A DNA stretch of 64,000 nt from NCBI GenBank assembly GCA_046154665.1, contig JBJXFG010000108.1:62001-126000 (forward strand). Reading direction: 5' to 3'. This document shows positions 42,849 to 50,488 of this stretch, piece after piece; the stretch's first letter is position 1, and each line of letters opens with the position of its first letter. The notes under the pieces were generated by a model. It had not been told where the DNA came from, searched no databases, and saw nothing but the letters and a program-made list of their open reading frames with translations. The position numbers were made by a program, and so were the translations under genes. The DNA is from JAFLCM01 sp046154665 (GTDB taxonomy: Bacteria; Planctomycetota; Phycisphaerae; Phycisphaerales; UBA1924).

Positions 42849-43556
42849 ATGACGACACCACGCCATCATCCACGCACGTTCGCGGCACTCACCCTGCTGG
42901 CGGCCCTCGCCGCACTCTCCGGCTGCGCTGGCTACGCCAACTATCCGCGCATCGGCCCCGACGATGTCGCCGTGAACAACCCGAACGTCGCCCCCACGCC
43001 CGAGGCGGCGTTTGTCGCCCTGCGATGGGTCATCCGTCGCCACCCGATCGAGGGGCCGTACACCATCAACATGCCCGCCGGCACGTACCGTCGCACCGGC
43101 GAGCGGGTGATCCAACTGCTGGGCGACCCCGACGCGCGGCTGCTCACGCCGCAGACCCAGGGCCTGCCTTGCTATCACGTGAAGCAGGTGTGGATCCGCG
43201 GCGAGCGCGCGACGGTCGAGGTGCTGCGTCCGGTGCTGCGGCCGCCGATGGACTTGCCGTCTGGCGCTCCGAACTCGCCGCTGTACCAGAGTTTTTGGGT
43301 GAAGTGCGAAGCGGGCTGGAAGCCCTGGCGCGTGGTGCATGCGCGGGCGTGGCCGATGGGGGCGGACGCGCCGCCGAACATGTCGGGCTGGCCGGATGAG
43401 CCGCCGCCGCCGGGGAACAGGTTGGCCGATCCCGCGACGGGGATCGGTGCGGACCTGAACTCGCTGCGCGGGGCGAACTGGCCGGAGCCGGAGGCGGTTC
43501 CCACCGAGGATGTGCCGCCTGAGAGTGTGCCGGTGGAGGGCGCGCCGACGCCGTGA
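42849..43556 (+). CDS. Hypothetical lipoprotein
   Basis: A 235-residue protein with a lipobox (ALAALSGCAG, Cys near residue 26) after a basic N-terminus, so lipid-anchored export is likely. The domain, about residues 40-190, includes FVALRWVIRRHPIEGPYTINMPAGTYRRTGERVIQLLGDPDARLL and a beta strand pair; I do not recognise the family. The C-terminal 45 residues are Pro/Glu-rich and disordered. ATG 42849 is taken; the earlier frame is a shadow. It is divergent from the toxin-antitoxin pair with about 240 bases between. Confidence 0.75.
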   Translation: MTTPRHHPRTFAALTLLAALAALSGCAGYANYPRIGPDDVAVNNPNVAPTPEAAFVALRWVIRRHPIEGPYTINMPAGTYRRTGERVIQLLGDPDARLLTPQTQGLPCYHVKQVWIRGERATVEVLRPVLRPPMDLPSGAPNSPLYQSFWVKCEAGWKPWRVVHARAWPMGADAPPNMSGWPDEPPPPGNRLADPATGIGADLNSLRGANWPEPEAVPTEDVPPESVPVEGAPTP

Positions 43557-43599
43557 GACGGGGCACTGGTGGCACCGGTCTCCGCCGCTGCTGACGACG

Positions 43600-43697
43600 C
43601 CCGAGGAGCGAGCCGGAGCGTGAGCGACGGGTGCCTGGAGCAGCGAAAGTCCAGCGCATGTTCAACCCACTGGCTCGCGCTCGGGGCTCGTTTTCGT
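43600..43697. repeat. CTCGGGGCTCG-family repeat, inverted pair
   Basis: CGAGGAGCGAGCCGGAGCGT at 43600-43620 faces an inverse copy CACTGGCTCGCGCTCGGGGC starting near 43668 and running to 43697. The right half matches 11393-11427. It sits between the lipoprotein gene and the next short gene. Confidence 0.65.
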
Positions 43698-43746
43698 GCA
43701 TATCGCGGGCGGCCCAAGGTACCCCTTCGCCTACAATCCTCCCCTT

Positions 43747-44031
43747 ATGGCCCAAGCCCCCGCGCAACCCGAGCCCGCCGCCAACCTCGTGTCGGCCTAT
43801 GCCCCCGGCAGCAAGGTCCGCGTCACCCAGAAAATCCCCTTCGGCAAGGGCGACCGCACCGTGACGATCGAGGGCGTCGTGGTCCGCTACGGCCAACAGA
43901 AGACCGGCTCGTGGTTCGCCCACGCCAAGGACGACAAACTCTGGCTCGACCGGCTCGAACTCCGGCGAGACGACGGCGAAGTTGTGGTGTGCAATCTGGA
44001 TCGGTACAGCGTGGTTGAGCGGGTGGGATGA
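43747..44031 (+). CDS. Small conserved-looking hypothetical protein
   Basis: A 94-residue protein. After a short Ala/Pro-rich start it reads SKVRVTQKIPFGKGDRTVTIEGVVVRYGQQKTGSWF, then DDKLWLDRLELRRDDGEVVVCNLDRYSV, an alternating beta-strand pattern that could be a small beta-barrel of KOW or SH3 type. No family is recognised. ATG 43747 is used; no strong ribosome site is seen. It ends 252 bases before the lpxB start. Confidence 0.6.
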   Translation: MAQAPAQPEPAANLVSAYAPGSKVRVTQKIPFGKGDRTVTIEGVVVRYGQQKTGSWFAHAKDDKLWLDRLELRRDDGEVVVCNLDRYSVVERVG

Positions 44032-44283
44032 CTCGGTCTCGCATCGAGTCCGGGGATTTCGGTGAGGGCACGATCTGGGGCACGAAATTGATCGTGCACG
44101 GATGAATCGTGGGACGCGTGTCGGATGCGCTCGCAGCGGGTGCAGAGTCACGAAGCCGTCGCGCCGGACATCCATGAAGCTGGCTCGGAAACGGCGCGGC
44201 GACGGCGAACCGAATCACATTGGTGCCGCCGAAAGTGGGGGCACGGGCACAACACGCCGCGCTGTGGTACTGATTCACAGCCC

Positions 44284-45486
44284 GTGCCGACCCCTCAATC
44301 CCGACCAATCCCCCCTCCCTCGCCCGCGGCCTCCCCGGTTCCCCCGGCACCCCCGGTCCTCCTGTTCACCGCCTTTGAGCCCTCCGGCGACGACCACGCC
44401 GCCGCGGTCATCCTTGAAATCCGCAAGCGCCATCCCCACGTCTCCATCTTTGCCTGGGGCGGGCCCAAGATGGCCGCCGCCGGGGCCACCATCGTCGCCC
44501 GCACCGGCGACCGGTCCGTCATCGGCCTGCCCGGCTGGGGCGTCATCAAGCACTACCGCCGCGTCTTCAAGGACATCGACGCCTGGCTCCGCGCCAACAA
44601 GCCCACCCTGCACATCCCCGTTGATTCACCCGGTGCCAACTTCCCCGTCGCCAAGATGGCCAAGCGCGCCGGCGTCCGCGTGGTCCACCTCGTCGCGCCG
44701 CAACTGTGGGCCTGGGGGCCGTGGCGTGTCAACAAGCTCCGCAAACGCACCGACCTCGTGCTGTGCATCCTCCCGTTCGAAGAGGACTTTTTCCGCACCC
44801 GCGGCGTCCGCGCCAAGTTTGTCGGGCACCCGTTGTTTGATGAGCCGCTCGATATCGCCGCACTCGACGCGCAAGCGAAGAAACTGCCGGAGGGCGAACT
44901 GAGGATCGCCCTGTTCGCCGGCTCGCGCACCACCGAGCTGCGCCGCAACTTCCCCGTCCTGCTCAAGACGTTCCGCGAACTGAAGCGACGCTACCCCGGC
45001 GTCGTCGGCGTCTTCGGGGCGACGACCGAGGCGGTGCGGCAATCTCTCTACGACCGCTCGAAGCAGTGGGGCGGCTGGCCCGAGGGGCTCGACTGCGTCG
45101 CCGGCCAGACCGACACGGTCGTCCGCTGGTGCGACCTGGCGCTGGTGAAGTCCGGCACGGTGACGCTGCAGATCGCCAAGCAGGCTAAGCCGATGGTGAT
45201 CTTCTACAAGGCGAGCAAGCTCGCGTACCACGCGGTGGGGCGGTGGATCATCTCAACGCCGTACATCGCGCTGCCGAACCTGATCGCGGGCTACGAGATC
45301 ATCCCCGAGCTGGTGCCCTACTTTGACGGCCCGGAGCGGTTGATCGAAGCCGCCGACGAACTCATCAGCGACCCCGCGGCGCAGGAGACGCAGCGCCGGG
45401 CGCTCCGCGGCGTGATCGCGAGGTTCGCGGGCCGCCACTGCGGCGAAGAGGCCGCCGCGGCGATTTGTGAGGAGGCGGGGTTGTAG
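44284..45486 (+). CDS. lpxB: Lipid-A-disaccharide synthase
   Basis: A GT19 glycosyltransferase of 400 residues that joins UDP-diacylglucosamine and lipid X, so the cell makes lipid A. Family blocks are FEPSGDDHAAAVI (the SGD motif), VDSPGANFPVAKMAK, APQLWAWGPWRVNKL, LVLCILPFEEDFF, FVGHPLFDEP, ALFAGSRTTELRRNFP, VKSGTVTLQIA and PYIALPNLIAGYEIIPEL. The start is uncertain: GTG 44284 leaves a Pro/Ser-rich N-terminus of about 20 residues; a longer version from 44125 is unlikely because it encodes Arg-rich junk. Other lpx genes are absent. A palindromic repeat begins six bases after the stop. Confidence 0.9.
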   Translation: MPTPQSRPIPPPSPAASPVPPAPPVLLFTAFEPSGDDHAAAVILEIRKRHPHVSIFAWGGPKMAAAGATIVARTGDRSVIGLPGWGVIKHYRRVFKDIDAWLRANKPTLHIPVDSPGANFPVAKMAKRAGVRVVHLVAPQLWAWGPWRVNKLRKRTDLVLCILPFEEDFFRTRGVRAKFVGHPLFDEPLDIAALDAQAKKLPEGELRIALFAGSRTTELRRNFPVLLKTFRELKRRYPGVVGVFGATTEAVRQSLYDRSKQWGGWPEGLDCVAGQTDTVVRWCDLALVKSGTVTLQIAKQAKPMVIFYKASKLAYHAVGRWIISTPYIALPNLIAGYEIIPELVPYFDGPERLIEAADELISDPAAQETQRRALRGVIARFAGRHCGEEAAAAICEEAGL

Positions 45487-45491
45487 CAAAT

Positions 45492-45591
45492 GTGCCACGA
45501 TGCTCTGCGCTCCGCCCAGCGTCGTGTCGACCGGTCGGCTGCGCACTGGCGGAAGCTCACACGACGGGCCGCGGACGGCCCATCGTGGCAC
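45492..45591. repeat. GTGCCA-bounded double-hairpin repeat, copy D
   Basis: GTGCCACGATG at 45492 faces CATCGTGGCAC ending at 45591. Inner hairpins are CGATGCTC...GAGC-like on the left and ACGGGCC-GCGGA-CGGCCCATCG on the right. It matches copy E at 63490-63587 base for base over most of its length, including ACGACGGGCCGCGGACGGCC. Confidence 0.85.
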
Positions 45592-45610
45592 ACCGCGACG
45601 GCGTACCCGG

Positions 45611-46831
45611 TCACCACCGCCGCGCGAGTGTCCAGTGCGAGAACAGGTCATTCTCGAGGTCCGAACCCTTCTGCGGCCCGTCGCCGTCGGGATCATCGGC
45701 CCAGCCGAGGAGGCGGCCCATCCGCCGCGCCGCTTCGTGGTCGGTGCGATCGAAGGCGATCACCTCGAACCCCGCCGCTTCCAACTGTTCGCGCGTGAAG
45801 GGGCAGCGCCCGTCGCTCCACGGCTTGTACGGTTCGCCCGGCTTCGACGGCGCGGGCGAGAGGTTGTAGATCATGAACATCCCGCCGGGGCGGAGCACTT
45901 CGTGGACCGCGGCGAGGTAGCCCGGCGCGTCGGTGCCGAGGTCGACGAGCATCCGCTTGTCGACGGGCTTGCCGTCGGGCGGGCTCGGGTTGATGTAGCC
46001 GTTCTTCAGCGTGTTCTTCGAGATGAACAGGTCAAACGGTGCCTTGATATACACCGCCTGGGTTACCCCACCCCCGATGATGTTCGGCGTCCCAACGGCG
46101 TTCAGCAGCGTCACCGGGGTGCAGTGTGGATCAACCGGGAACCGCCCCGTCCGCAGCCGGATGGACCCCGGCGGCCCGAAGCAGTTCTCGGCAGCGAGCA
46201 AGCCGATATCACCCGGCTGGTTGTAGAGCCGCTCAAGGCTCGTATCGGTCTCGATGCCCACGACGTGCGCCCCGTTGATCGCCATCAGCCGCAGGTGCCC
46301 GATGCCGCCGTAGCCGTAGTCGAGCACTCGCTTGCGCTGCCAAGCCCCGACGGATGAGAAGCCGGCGTCGTCCGGCGCGTGCAGCGCCAGCAGCTCGATC
46401 GCGCGGACATATCCCAGCGGGCTGCCGTAGCGCGTGTTGTAGTAATAATCCTCATCGAGCACGCGCTCTTCAAGCACGGCGCGGGCCGCCTCGGGCAGCG
46501 CTTCACGCTCCGCCAGCGTGTGCCACGCGCGGTTGGCCCGGTCGAGGTACAGCGTCCGCGGCTGCGCCCGAGGGAGATGCCCCGCCGCCTTGAGGAAGCC
46601 CCGCGCCAACGGCGTGTTCACCTCGGGCCCGAGCCGCTCCGCGTCGCCGAACACTCGGAGCATCCCTTTGCTCGGATCGGGTCGCGGAAACGAAGAATCC
46701 GCAAGCTGATGCAGCCGCGGCTCGGCTCGGTCGCGTTTCGCGCACCCGACGGCCATACCCCCTGCCAAGCACCCCGCCGCCGCTGCGGCCAGTCCCAGCA
46801 CCCACAACCCAAAGTGTCCACGGCTCACCAT
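45611..46831 (-). CDS. Exported or lipid-anchored protein with methyltransferase-like fold
   Basis: A 406-residue protein opening MVSRGHFGLWVLGLAAAAAG, a hydrophobic N-terminus followed by possible lipoprotein cysteines (AAAGC at residue 21, AVGC at residue 30). The rest holds an AdoMet-methyltransferase-like pattern: VLDYGYGGIGHLRLMA (motif I), GAHVVGIETDTSLER (acidic end of strand 2), KAPFDLFISKNTLKNG (motif IV region) and VLRPGGMFMIYNLSP (post-motif). Such a fold is normally cytoplasmic because AdoMet is, so either the N-terminus is an uncleaved inner-membrane anchor with the enzyme inside, or the fold has another use. ATG 46831 is well placed after a GAGGC. It is convergent with lpxB. Function is unknown. 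Confidence 0.7.
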   Translation of the reverse strand: MVSRGHFGLWVLGLAAAAAGCLAGGMAVGCAKRDRAEPRLHQLADSSFPRPDPSKGMLRVFGDAERLGPEVNTPLARGFLKAAGHLPRAQPRTLYLDRANRAWHTLAEREALPEAARAVLEERVLDEDYYYNTRYGSPLGYVRAIELLALHAPDDAGFSSVGAWQRKRVLDYGYGGIGHLRLMAINGAHVVGIETDTSLERLYNQPGDIGLLAAENCFGPPGSIRLRTGRFPVDPHCTPVTLLNAVGTPNIIGGGVTQAVYIKAPFDLFISKNTLKNGYINPSPPDGKPVDKRMLVDLGTDAPGYLAAVHEVLRPGGMFMIYNLSPAPSKPGEPYKPWSDGRCPFTREQLEAAGFEVIAFDRTDHEAARRMGRLLGWADDPDGDGPQKGSDLENDLFSHWTLARRW

Positions 46832-46958
46832 GACGGCCTCCTGAAGAGTCAGCCCGGCATCATCGTCGGCGTCCTCGCCATCGTACCGCCGCAACCAGCC
46901 GCGCCTGTGTGCTACCGCCCACCCGCGGAGTCGATGCGGATGCGGAGCTGCCCGCCAC

Positions 46959-46990
46959 TTCGTGCCTCCGTGCCTGCGTGCCTCGTTGCC
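46959..46990 (+). repeat. GTGCCT tandem tract in the CPBP leader
   Basis: CTTCGTGCCTCCGTGCCTGC and GTGCCTCGTTGCC run 24-55 bases before the ATG at 47014. The same motif stands in front of the TetR gene (49556-49595). Confidence 0.65.
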
Positions 46991-47013
46991 TTCATCCCCT
47001 ATTCTTCCGACCA

Positions 47014-48096
47014 ATGCCGTCGAAACGCACCAAGTCCGGCTCGCGCGCTTCCGGTGCCTCGCGCTCACGGCGCGGCGCCGGTCGATCCGGCGGCGGGTCC
47101 ACCCCCTCGCTGTTCGCCGGCCTCCGCATTCCGACCACCTCGTCAAGCACCACCTCGACGAGGGGCTCGGGCGGGCTCTTCGCCCGAGGGGGACCTTCGT
47201 CGTGGAACAGCGGGACCGCCGGGCTCGCCTCGGACCAGTCCTACCTCAGACTCTCCACGCGCCCGCTCCATGTGCTCGTGTTTCTTCTGCCGCTGATCCT
47301 CTTCTACGAAGCCGCGGCAGCGTTCCACGTGCTGGGCGGGAGCGGTGCGGGGGACGGCGGAGCAGCCGTGGTCGAGGAGACCATCCGCGCCCGGCGCATC
47401 CTCGCCGACTTCTTCGCCGTCTTCGATGTCGGCGGCATCTACCTCCCCGGCATCCTCGTCTTCGTTGTCCTCATGCTCTGGCATGTGCTCACCCGCGACC
47501 CGTGGCGCATCCGCGGGCGCGTCATCTGGATGATGTTCCTCGAAGCCCTCATCTGGACCCCGCCCATGCTCGTCCTCGGGCAGGTGCTCTACAAACTGCT
47601 CAGCGGCAGCATGGGCGCCAGCCCACCGGTCACCGCCGGGCTTGAGTTGCTGGCCGCGAGCGCCGCGGGGGCGGGTGGGGTGGGCACCGGTGCCGAGGGC
47701 GGCGCGGACCTTGCTCAGCGCTCACTCATGGCCCGCGCCGCCATCGCGGTCGGCGCGGGGCTCTATGAAGAGATGCTCTTCCGCATGGTCGGCATCGCCC
47801 TGTTCCACCTCATCCTCGTCGACCTCATCGGCATGGGCTCGAAGAAAGGCACCATCCTCGCCGTCGTGCTGGCGGCCCTGGCGTTCGCGTTCTATCACGA
47901 CGTGACCGGGGCGGCGTCCGTGGGCGGTGCCGACGTCTCGAGCCACGTTCGCTGGGCCGACGCCGGCTTCTTCGTCTTCGCGGGCATCTACTTCGGCCTC
48001 GTCTACGTCTGGCGCGGCTTCGGGGTGGTCGTCGCGGTTCACACGCTGTATGACCTCGCGGTGCTGGTGTTCCTGAAGCCGCCGCCGGTCGTCTGA
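47014..48096 (+). CDS. CPBP-family intramembrane metalloprotease
   Basis: A 360-residue membrane protein. About 75 residues of Ser/Gly/Arg-rich, probably disordered sequence precede seven or eight spans. The CPBP (Abi/CAAX-like) motifs are complete: EEMLFRMVG (EExxxR), FAFYHDVTG (FxxxH) and VAVHTLYD (HxxxD/B), so it should be an active glutamic/metalloprotease in the membrane. Known family members process prenylated proteins, bacteriocins or regulators; the target here is unknown. ATG 47014 is used because upstream codons lie in the GTGCCT tract. It precedes rnpA by 195 bases in the same direction. Confidence 0.8.
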   Translation: MPSKRTKSGSRASGASRSRRGAGRSGGGSTPSLFAGLRIPTTSSSTTSTRGSGGLFARGGPSSWNSGTAGLASDQSYLRLSTRPLHVLVFLLPLILFYEAAAAFHVLGGSGAGDGGAAVVEETIRARRILADFFAVFDVGGIYLPGILVFVVLMLWHVLTRDPWRIRGRVIWMMFLEALIWTPPMLVLGQVLYKLLSGSMGASPPVTAGLELLAASAAGAGGVGTGAEGGADLAQRSLMARAAIAVGAGLYEEMLFRMVGIALFHLILVDLIGMGSKKGTILAVVLAALAFAFYHDVTGAASVGGADVSSHVRWADAGFFVFAGIYFGLVYVWRGFGVVVAVHTLYDLAVLVFLKPPPVV

Positions 48097-48159
48097 CGAT
48101 CGCGCGTTGATTCGGTGGGGCAAGGCTGGAACCTGCCCAGCAGCAACGCCCGCAAAGCA

Positions 48160-48228
48160 GAACCCCGACCGTCAGGGAGGGGTCGCGAATGCCGGCGATT
48201 CCCGACCCCTCCCGAACGGTCGGGGTTC
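48160..48228. repeat. CCCCGACCGT-family inverted repeat, complete copy
   Basis: GAACCCCGACCGTCAGGGAG and GGGTCG (48160-48185) face CGACCCCTCCCGAACGGTCG and GGGTTC (48203-48228): a 26-bp stem with two mismatches around a 17-base loop. Single arms occur at 18501-18524 and 58438-58460. Confidence 0.85.
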
Positions 48229-48291
48229 CGTTCTGAGGTCTTCTGCATCGCAACCGGAATCCCGCCCCACCGTGAAAGCCTACGATTCTTC

Positions 48292-48828
48292 ATGCACGCA
48301 CAGGCCCAGAGCGCGGGGTCCGATGGTCGCGCCGAGGGCGTGCCGCGGGCCACTTTCCGGGCGTGCCATCGCATGACGCACAAACGTGAGTTTGACGCCG
48401 TGTACGCCGCCAAGGCCCGCAAGTCGCCGCCTTCGACGACCGGGGCGGGGGGCGGAGGGCGGGCGGCGGGGGGCGGGGTTTCGATGCCCGCCGGGGCGAT
48501 CACCGTTTTCGCTTCACGCAACGGCCTGCCACATTGCCGCCTCGGCCTGAGCGTCGGCCGGCGCGTGGGGTGTGCCGTGGAGCGCAACCGCATCAAGCGT
48601 CGGCTCCGCGAGGCCTTCCGCGTCGCCCGACCCGCGTGGGACGCGACCGCGTCGGCACATGCGCCCGCGGACGGGCTCGACCTGGTGATCAACGTCCGCC
48701 CCCACCGCCCCTGTGCGCCGGCCCAGTACGCCCAGATGCTCGATTGGTGCGTCGCGGAGTTGCGTTCGGTGCTTGACAAGCGATCGCGCCGCCGGGGCGG
48801 GCGAACGCCTTCGGATTCCGAGCCGTGA
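48292..48828 (+). CDS. rnpA: Ribonuclease P protein component
   Basis: The protein cofactor of RNase P, which matures tRNA 5' ends. The C-terminal half carries the RNR signature RVGCAVERNRIKRRLREAFR, and DGLDLVINVRP gives the usual last strand. The 178-residue length exceeds the typical 110-130: a 27-residue N-terminal extension precedes MTHKREFDAVYAA, and a Gly-rich insertion (SPPSTTGAGGGGRAAGGG) lies before the central strand. ATG 48292 is used; ATG 48373 would give a normal-length N-terminus. The stop overlaps the start of yidD (GTGA). rpmH, usually just upstream, is absent from the window, replaced by the CPBP gene and a repeat. Confidence 0.9.
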   Translation: MHAQAQSAGSDGRAEGVPRATFRACHRMTHKREFDAVYAAKARKSPPSTTGAGGGGRAAGGGVSMPAGAITVFASRNGLPHCRLGLSVGRRVGCAVERNRIKRRLREAFRVARPAWDATASAHAPADGLDLVINVRPHRPCAPAQYAQMLDWCVAELRSVLDKRSRRRGGRTPSDSEP

Positions 48829-49148
48829 GCGTCGAGGCGCGTCCATCACCCGTCCCGCCCGCTTCTGCATGGCGATGGATCAATCTGCCGTTCCTGGCGC
48901 TGCTGGGCTTTTACCGGGTGGCCTTGGCACCGCTCATGGGCGGGCACTGCCGGTTTCATCCCTCGTGCAGTGTGTACGCCGTGGAGGCGTTCCGCACCCG
49001 CAATCCCCTGTCGGCGTTCTGGCTGACCGCGCGCCGTCTGCTCCGCTGCCACCCCTGGGGCGGCGCGGGGTACGACCCGGTGCCGCCGGTGCGCGATGGC
49101 TCGCCCGAACCGAGCGGCACTGGAAGCGTCGAAAGTCCGCGCCCTTGA
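48825..49148 (+). CDS. yidD: Membrane protein insertion efficiency factor YidD
   Basis: A 107-residue peripheral membrane protein thought to help YidC-dependent insertion. The core GFYRVALAPLMGGHCRFHPSCSVYAVEAFRTR and RLLRCHPWGGAGYDPVP is a full match to the family, including the conserved cysteines. GTG 48825 overlaps the rnpA stop by four bases. The N-terminal 17 residues and last 20 are not conserved. YidC, often the next gene, is not here. Confidence 0.93.
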   Translation: MSVEARPSPVPPASAWRWINLPFLALLGFYRVALAPLMGGHCRFHPSCSVYAVEAFRTRNPLSAFWLTARRLLRCHPWGGAGYDPVPPVRDGSPEPSGTGSVESPRP

Positions 49149-49500
49149 AGCGGGTCGTGGAAGAAGACCATGCAGCCCACGCCGACGATGAGCGGAGCCC
49201 GCGAAGTGAATCTTCGCGCTGCGGATATGTGCGGTCATCGACGCTAGGTCTGGTCGTGGATCAGCGACGATCCACACGCAATCCGCACCTTCGTCGAAGA
49301 CGCCTCAGGTACGGCTTCGTCACGTTCCCGACATTCCATTCCCACCCCCAACCCCATCCCCGATCCGTGATGCCCGACTCCCGACCTCCGACTCCCGACT
49401 CCCGACACCCGCCCCCCCGGCCACATCCAACCACCTTCGCGACATTTCACACCGTTTTCGCGCCGGTTTGCTCAATCCCGACCCACTGATGGGCGAAAGT

Positions 49501-49512
49501 TAGCGTACGCTA
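49501..49512. promoter_or_regulatory. Perfect palindrome TAGCGTACGCTA, candidate TetR operator
   Basis: TAGCGTACGCTA is fully self-complementary and stands 87 bases before the TetR start codon. TetR proteins usually bind short palindromes in their own promoter, so autoregulation here is plausible. It is AT-containing in a GC-rich gap, which makes it stand out. Confidence 0.4.
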
Positions 49513-49555
49513 TCCACGCTTTGCCGATGCACAAGTGACCCGGCTGTCCGTCCCC

Positions 49556-49595
49556 CACTTCGTGCCTCTGTGCCTCAGTGCCTTCGTGCCTTTCC
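49556..49595 (+). repeat. GTGCCT tandem tract in the TetR leader
   Basis: Four imperfect GTGCCTC-like units (CTTCGTGCCTCTGTGCCTCA, then GTGCCTTCGTGCC) end three bases before the start codon at 49599. The motif is the one at 46959-46990. Confidence 0.65.
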
Positions 49596-49598
49596 CAC

Positions 49599-50258
49599 AT
49601 GACCCGCCTCCCGAAGGAACTCCGCAAGACCCAGCTTCTCGACGCCGCGATCGCCCTGTTCGCGCGGCTGGGCTACCAGAGCGCCACCACCGCCGAGCTA
49701 GCCAAGGCCGCGGGCGTGACCGAGCCGATCATCTACCGGCACTTCCGCAGCAAGAAGGACTTGTTCATCGCCGTCATTGATCGTGCCGGCGAATCGACCC
49801 TCGAAATGTGGGACCGCCAGCTCCGCAGCTCGCAGGGCCCCGCCCAGCGCCTGCGCCGACTCATCGGTGCCAACCCCATGGTGCGTGACCGCGGCCGCGG
49901 GATGTACCGCGTCATCGCCCACGCCACCATGGAGATCGAAGACCCCGACATCCAGGCGGCCCTGCGTCGGCACATCACCACGCTGCACGAGTTTGTCACC
50001 AACGAAGTCCGACGCGCCCAGGATTCGGGTTCGGTCTCCAAGGCCTTCAGCCCTGAGATCACCGCGTGGACGCTGCTCCACCTGGGCCTGGGCTACGGCA
50101 TCCTGGCTCCACTCAACATCCCCGGCCACGCCGAGGATGACCGCGGCATGCGCGTCCGCGACGTGGTGACGCGGCTGATGCTCGGGCCGAAGGCGACCGA
50201 GCAGCCGGAGGGGATCGCGGCGGTCGGGCGCGGTGATGGCGATCAGCCGCCGGGGTGA
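49599..50258 (+). CDS. TetR/AcrR-family transcriptional regulator
   Basis: A 219-residue repressor-type protein. The N-terminal DNA-binding domain is clear: RKTQLLDAAIALFARLGYQSATTAELAKAAGVTEPIIYRHFRSKKDLFIAVI (residues about 7-58). The ligand-binding C-terminal domain is helical and not assignable to a subfamily. ATG 49599 is chosen since the preceding repeats are non-coding. It is not next to a transporter or enzyme gene, so the target may be itself (a palindrome lies upstream) or a distant gene. The last 20 residues are disordered. Confidence 0.9.
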   Translation: MTRLPKELRKTQLLDAAIALFARLGYQSATTAELAKAAGVTEPIIYRHFRSKKDLFIAVIDRAGESTLEMWDRQLRSSQGPAQRLRRLIGANPMVRDRGRGMYRVIAHATMEIEDPDIQAALRRHITTLHEFVTNEVRRAQDSGSVSKAFSPEITAWTLLHLGLGYGILAPLNIPGHAEDDRGMRVRDVVTRLMLGPKATEQPEGIAAVGRGDGDQPPG

Positions 50259-50294
50259 AAGCGCTTTCGACAACGAGTTGAGTCGCACCATGCG

Positions 50295-50375
50295 CGAGCC
50301 CCGAGCGCGTGCGAAAGGGTTTGAATCCGCCACTTCATAGGGGCGCGGAAACCCGTGGGTCACGCTCCGGGCTCG
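50295..50375. repeat. CTCGGGGCTCG-family repeat, full inverted copy
   Basis: CGAGCCCCGAGCG at 50295 faces CGCTCCGGGCTCG ending at 50375, and AAAGGGTTT pairs with AAACCC inside. It lies in the gap between the TetR gene and the next sensor kinase. Confidence 0.7.
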
Positions 50376-50488
50376 TGACCGGTGCGTCTGCACGATGTCG
50401 GCGCGGCTCACCTTCGTTGAATCCTTATGTTCGCCTACACTCCGCCGACCGCGCCAAGGCCGCGCGTTTGCCTCATCCCCGCGCGCCG

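Larger units (their letters stand above)
49149..49598. other. 450-base intergenic region before the TetR gene
   Basis: Contains a CCCGACTCCCGA-like tract (49369-49422), a 12-base perfect palindrome (49501-49512) and a GTGCCT tract (49556-49595). No gene is supported. The promoter of the TetR gene must be here but no consensus is visible. Confidence 0.55.

Noticed and set aside
43566..43600. Another GTGCCA-type repeat
   Set aside because: Only a short GGTGGCACC palindrome is present, without the two inner hairpins or a facing arm at the usual distance.
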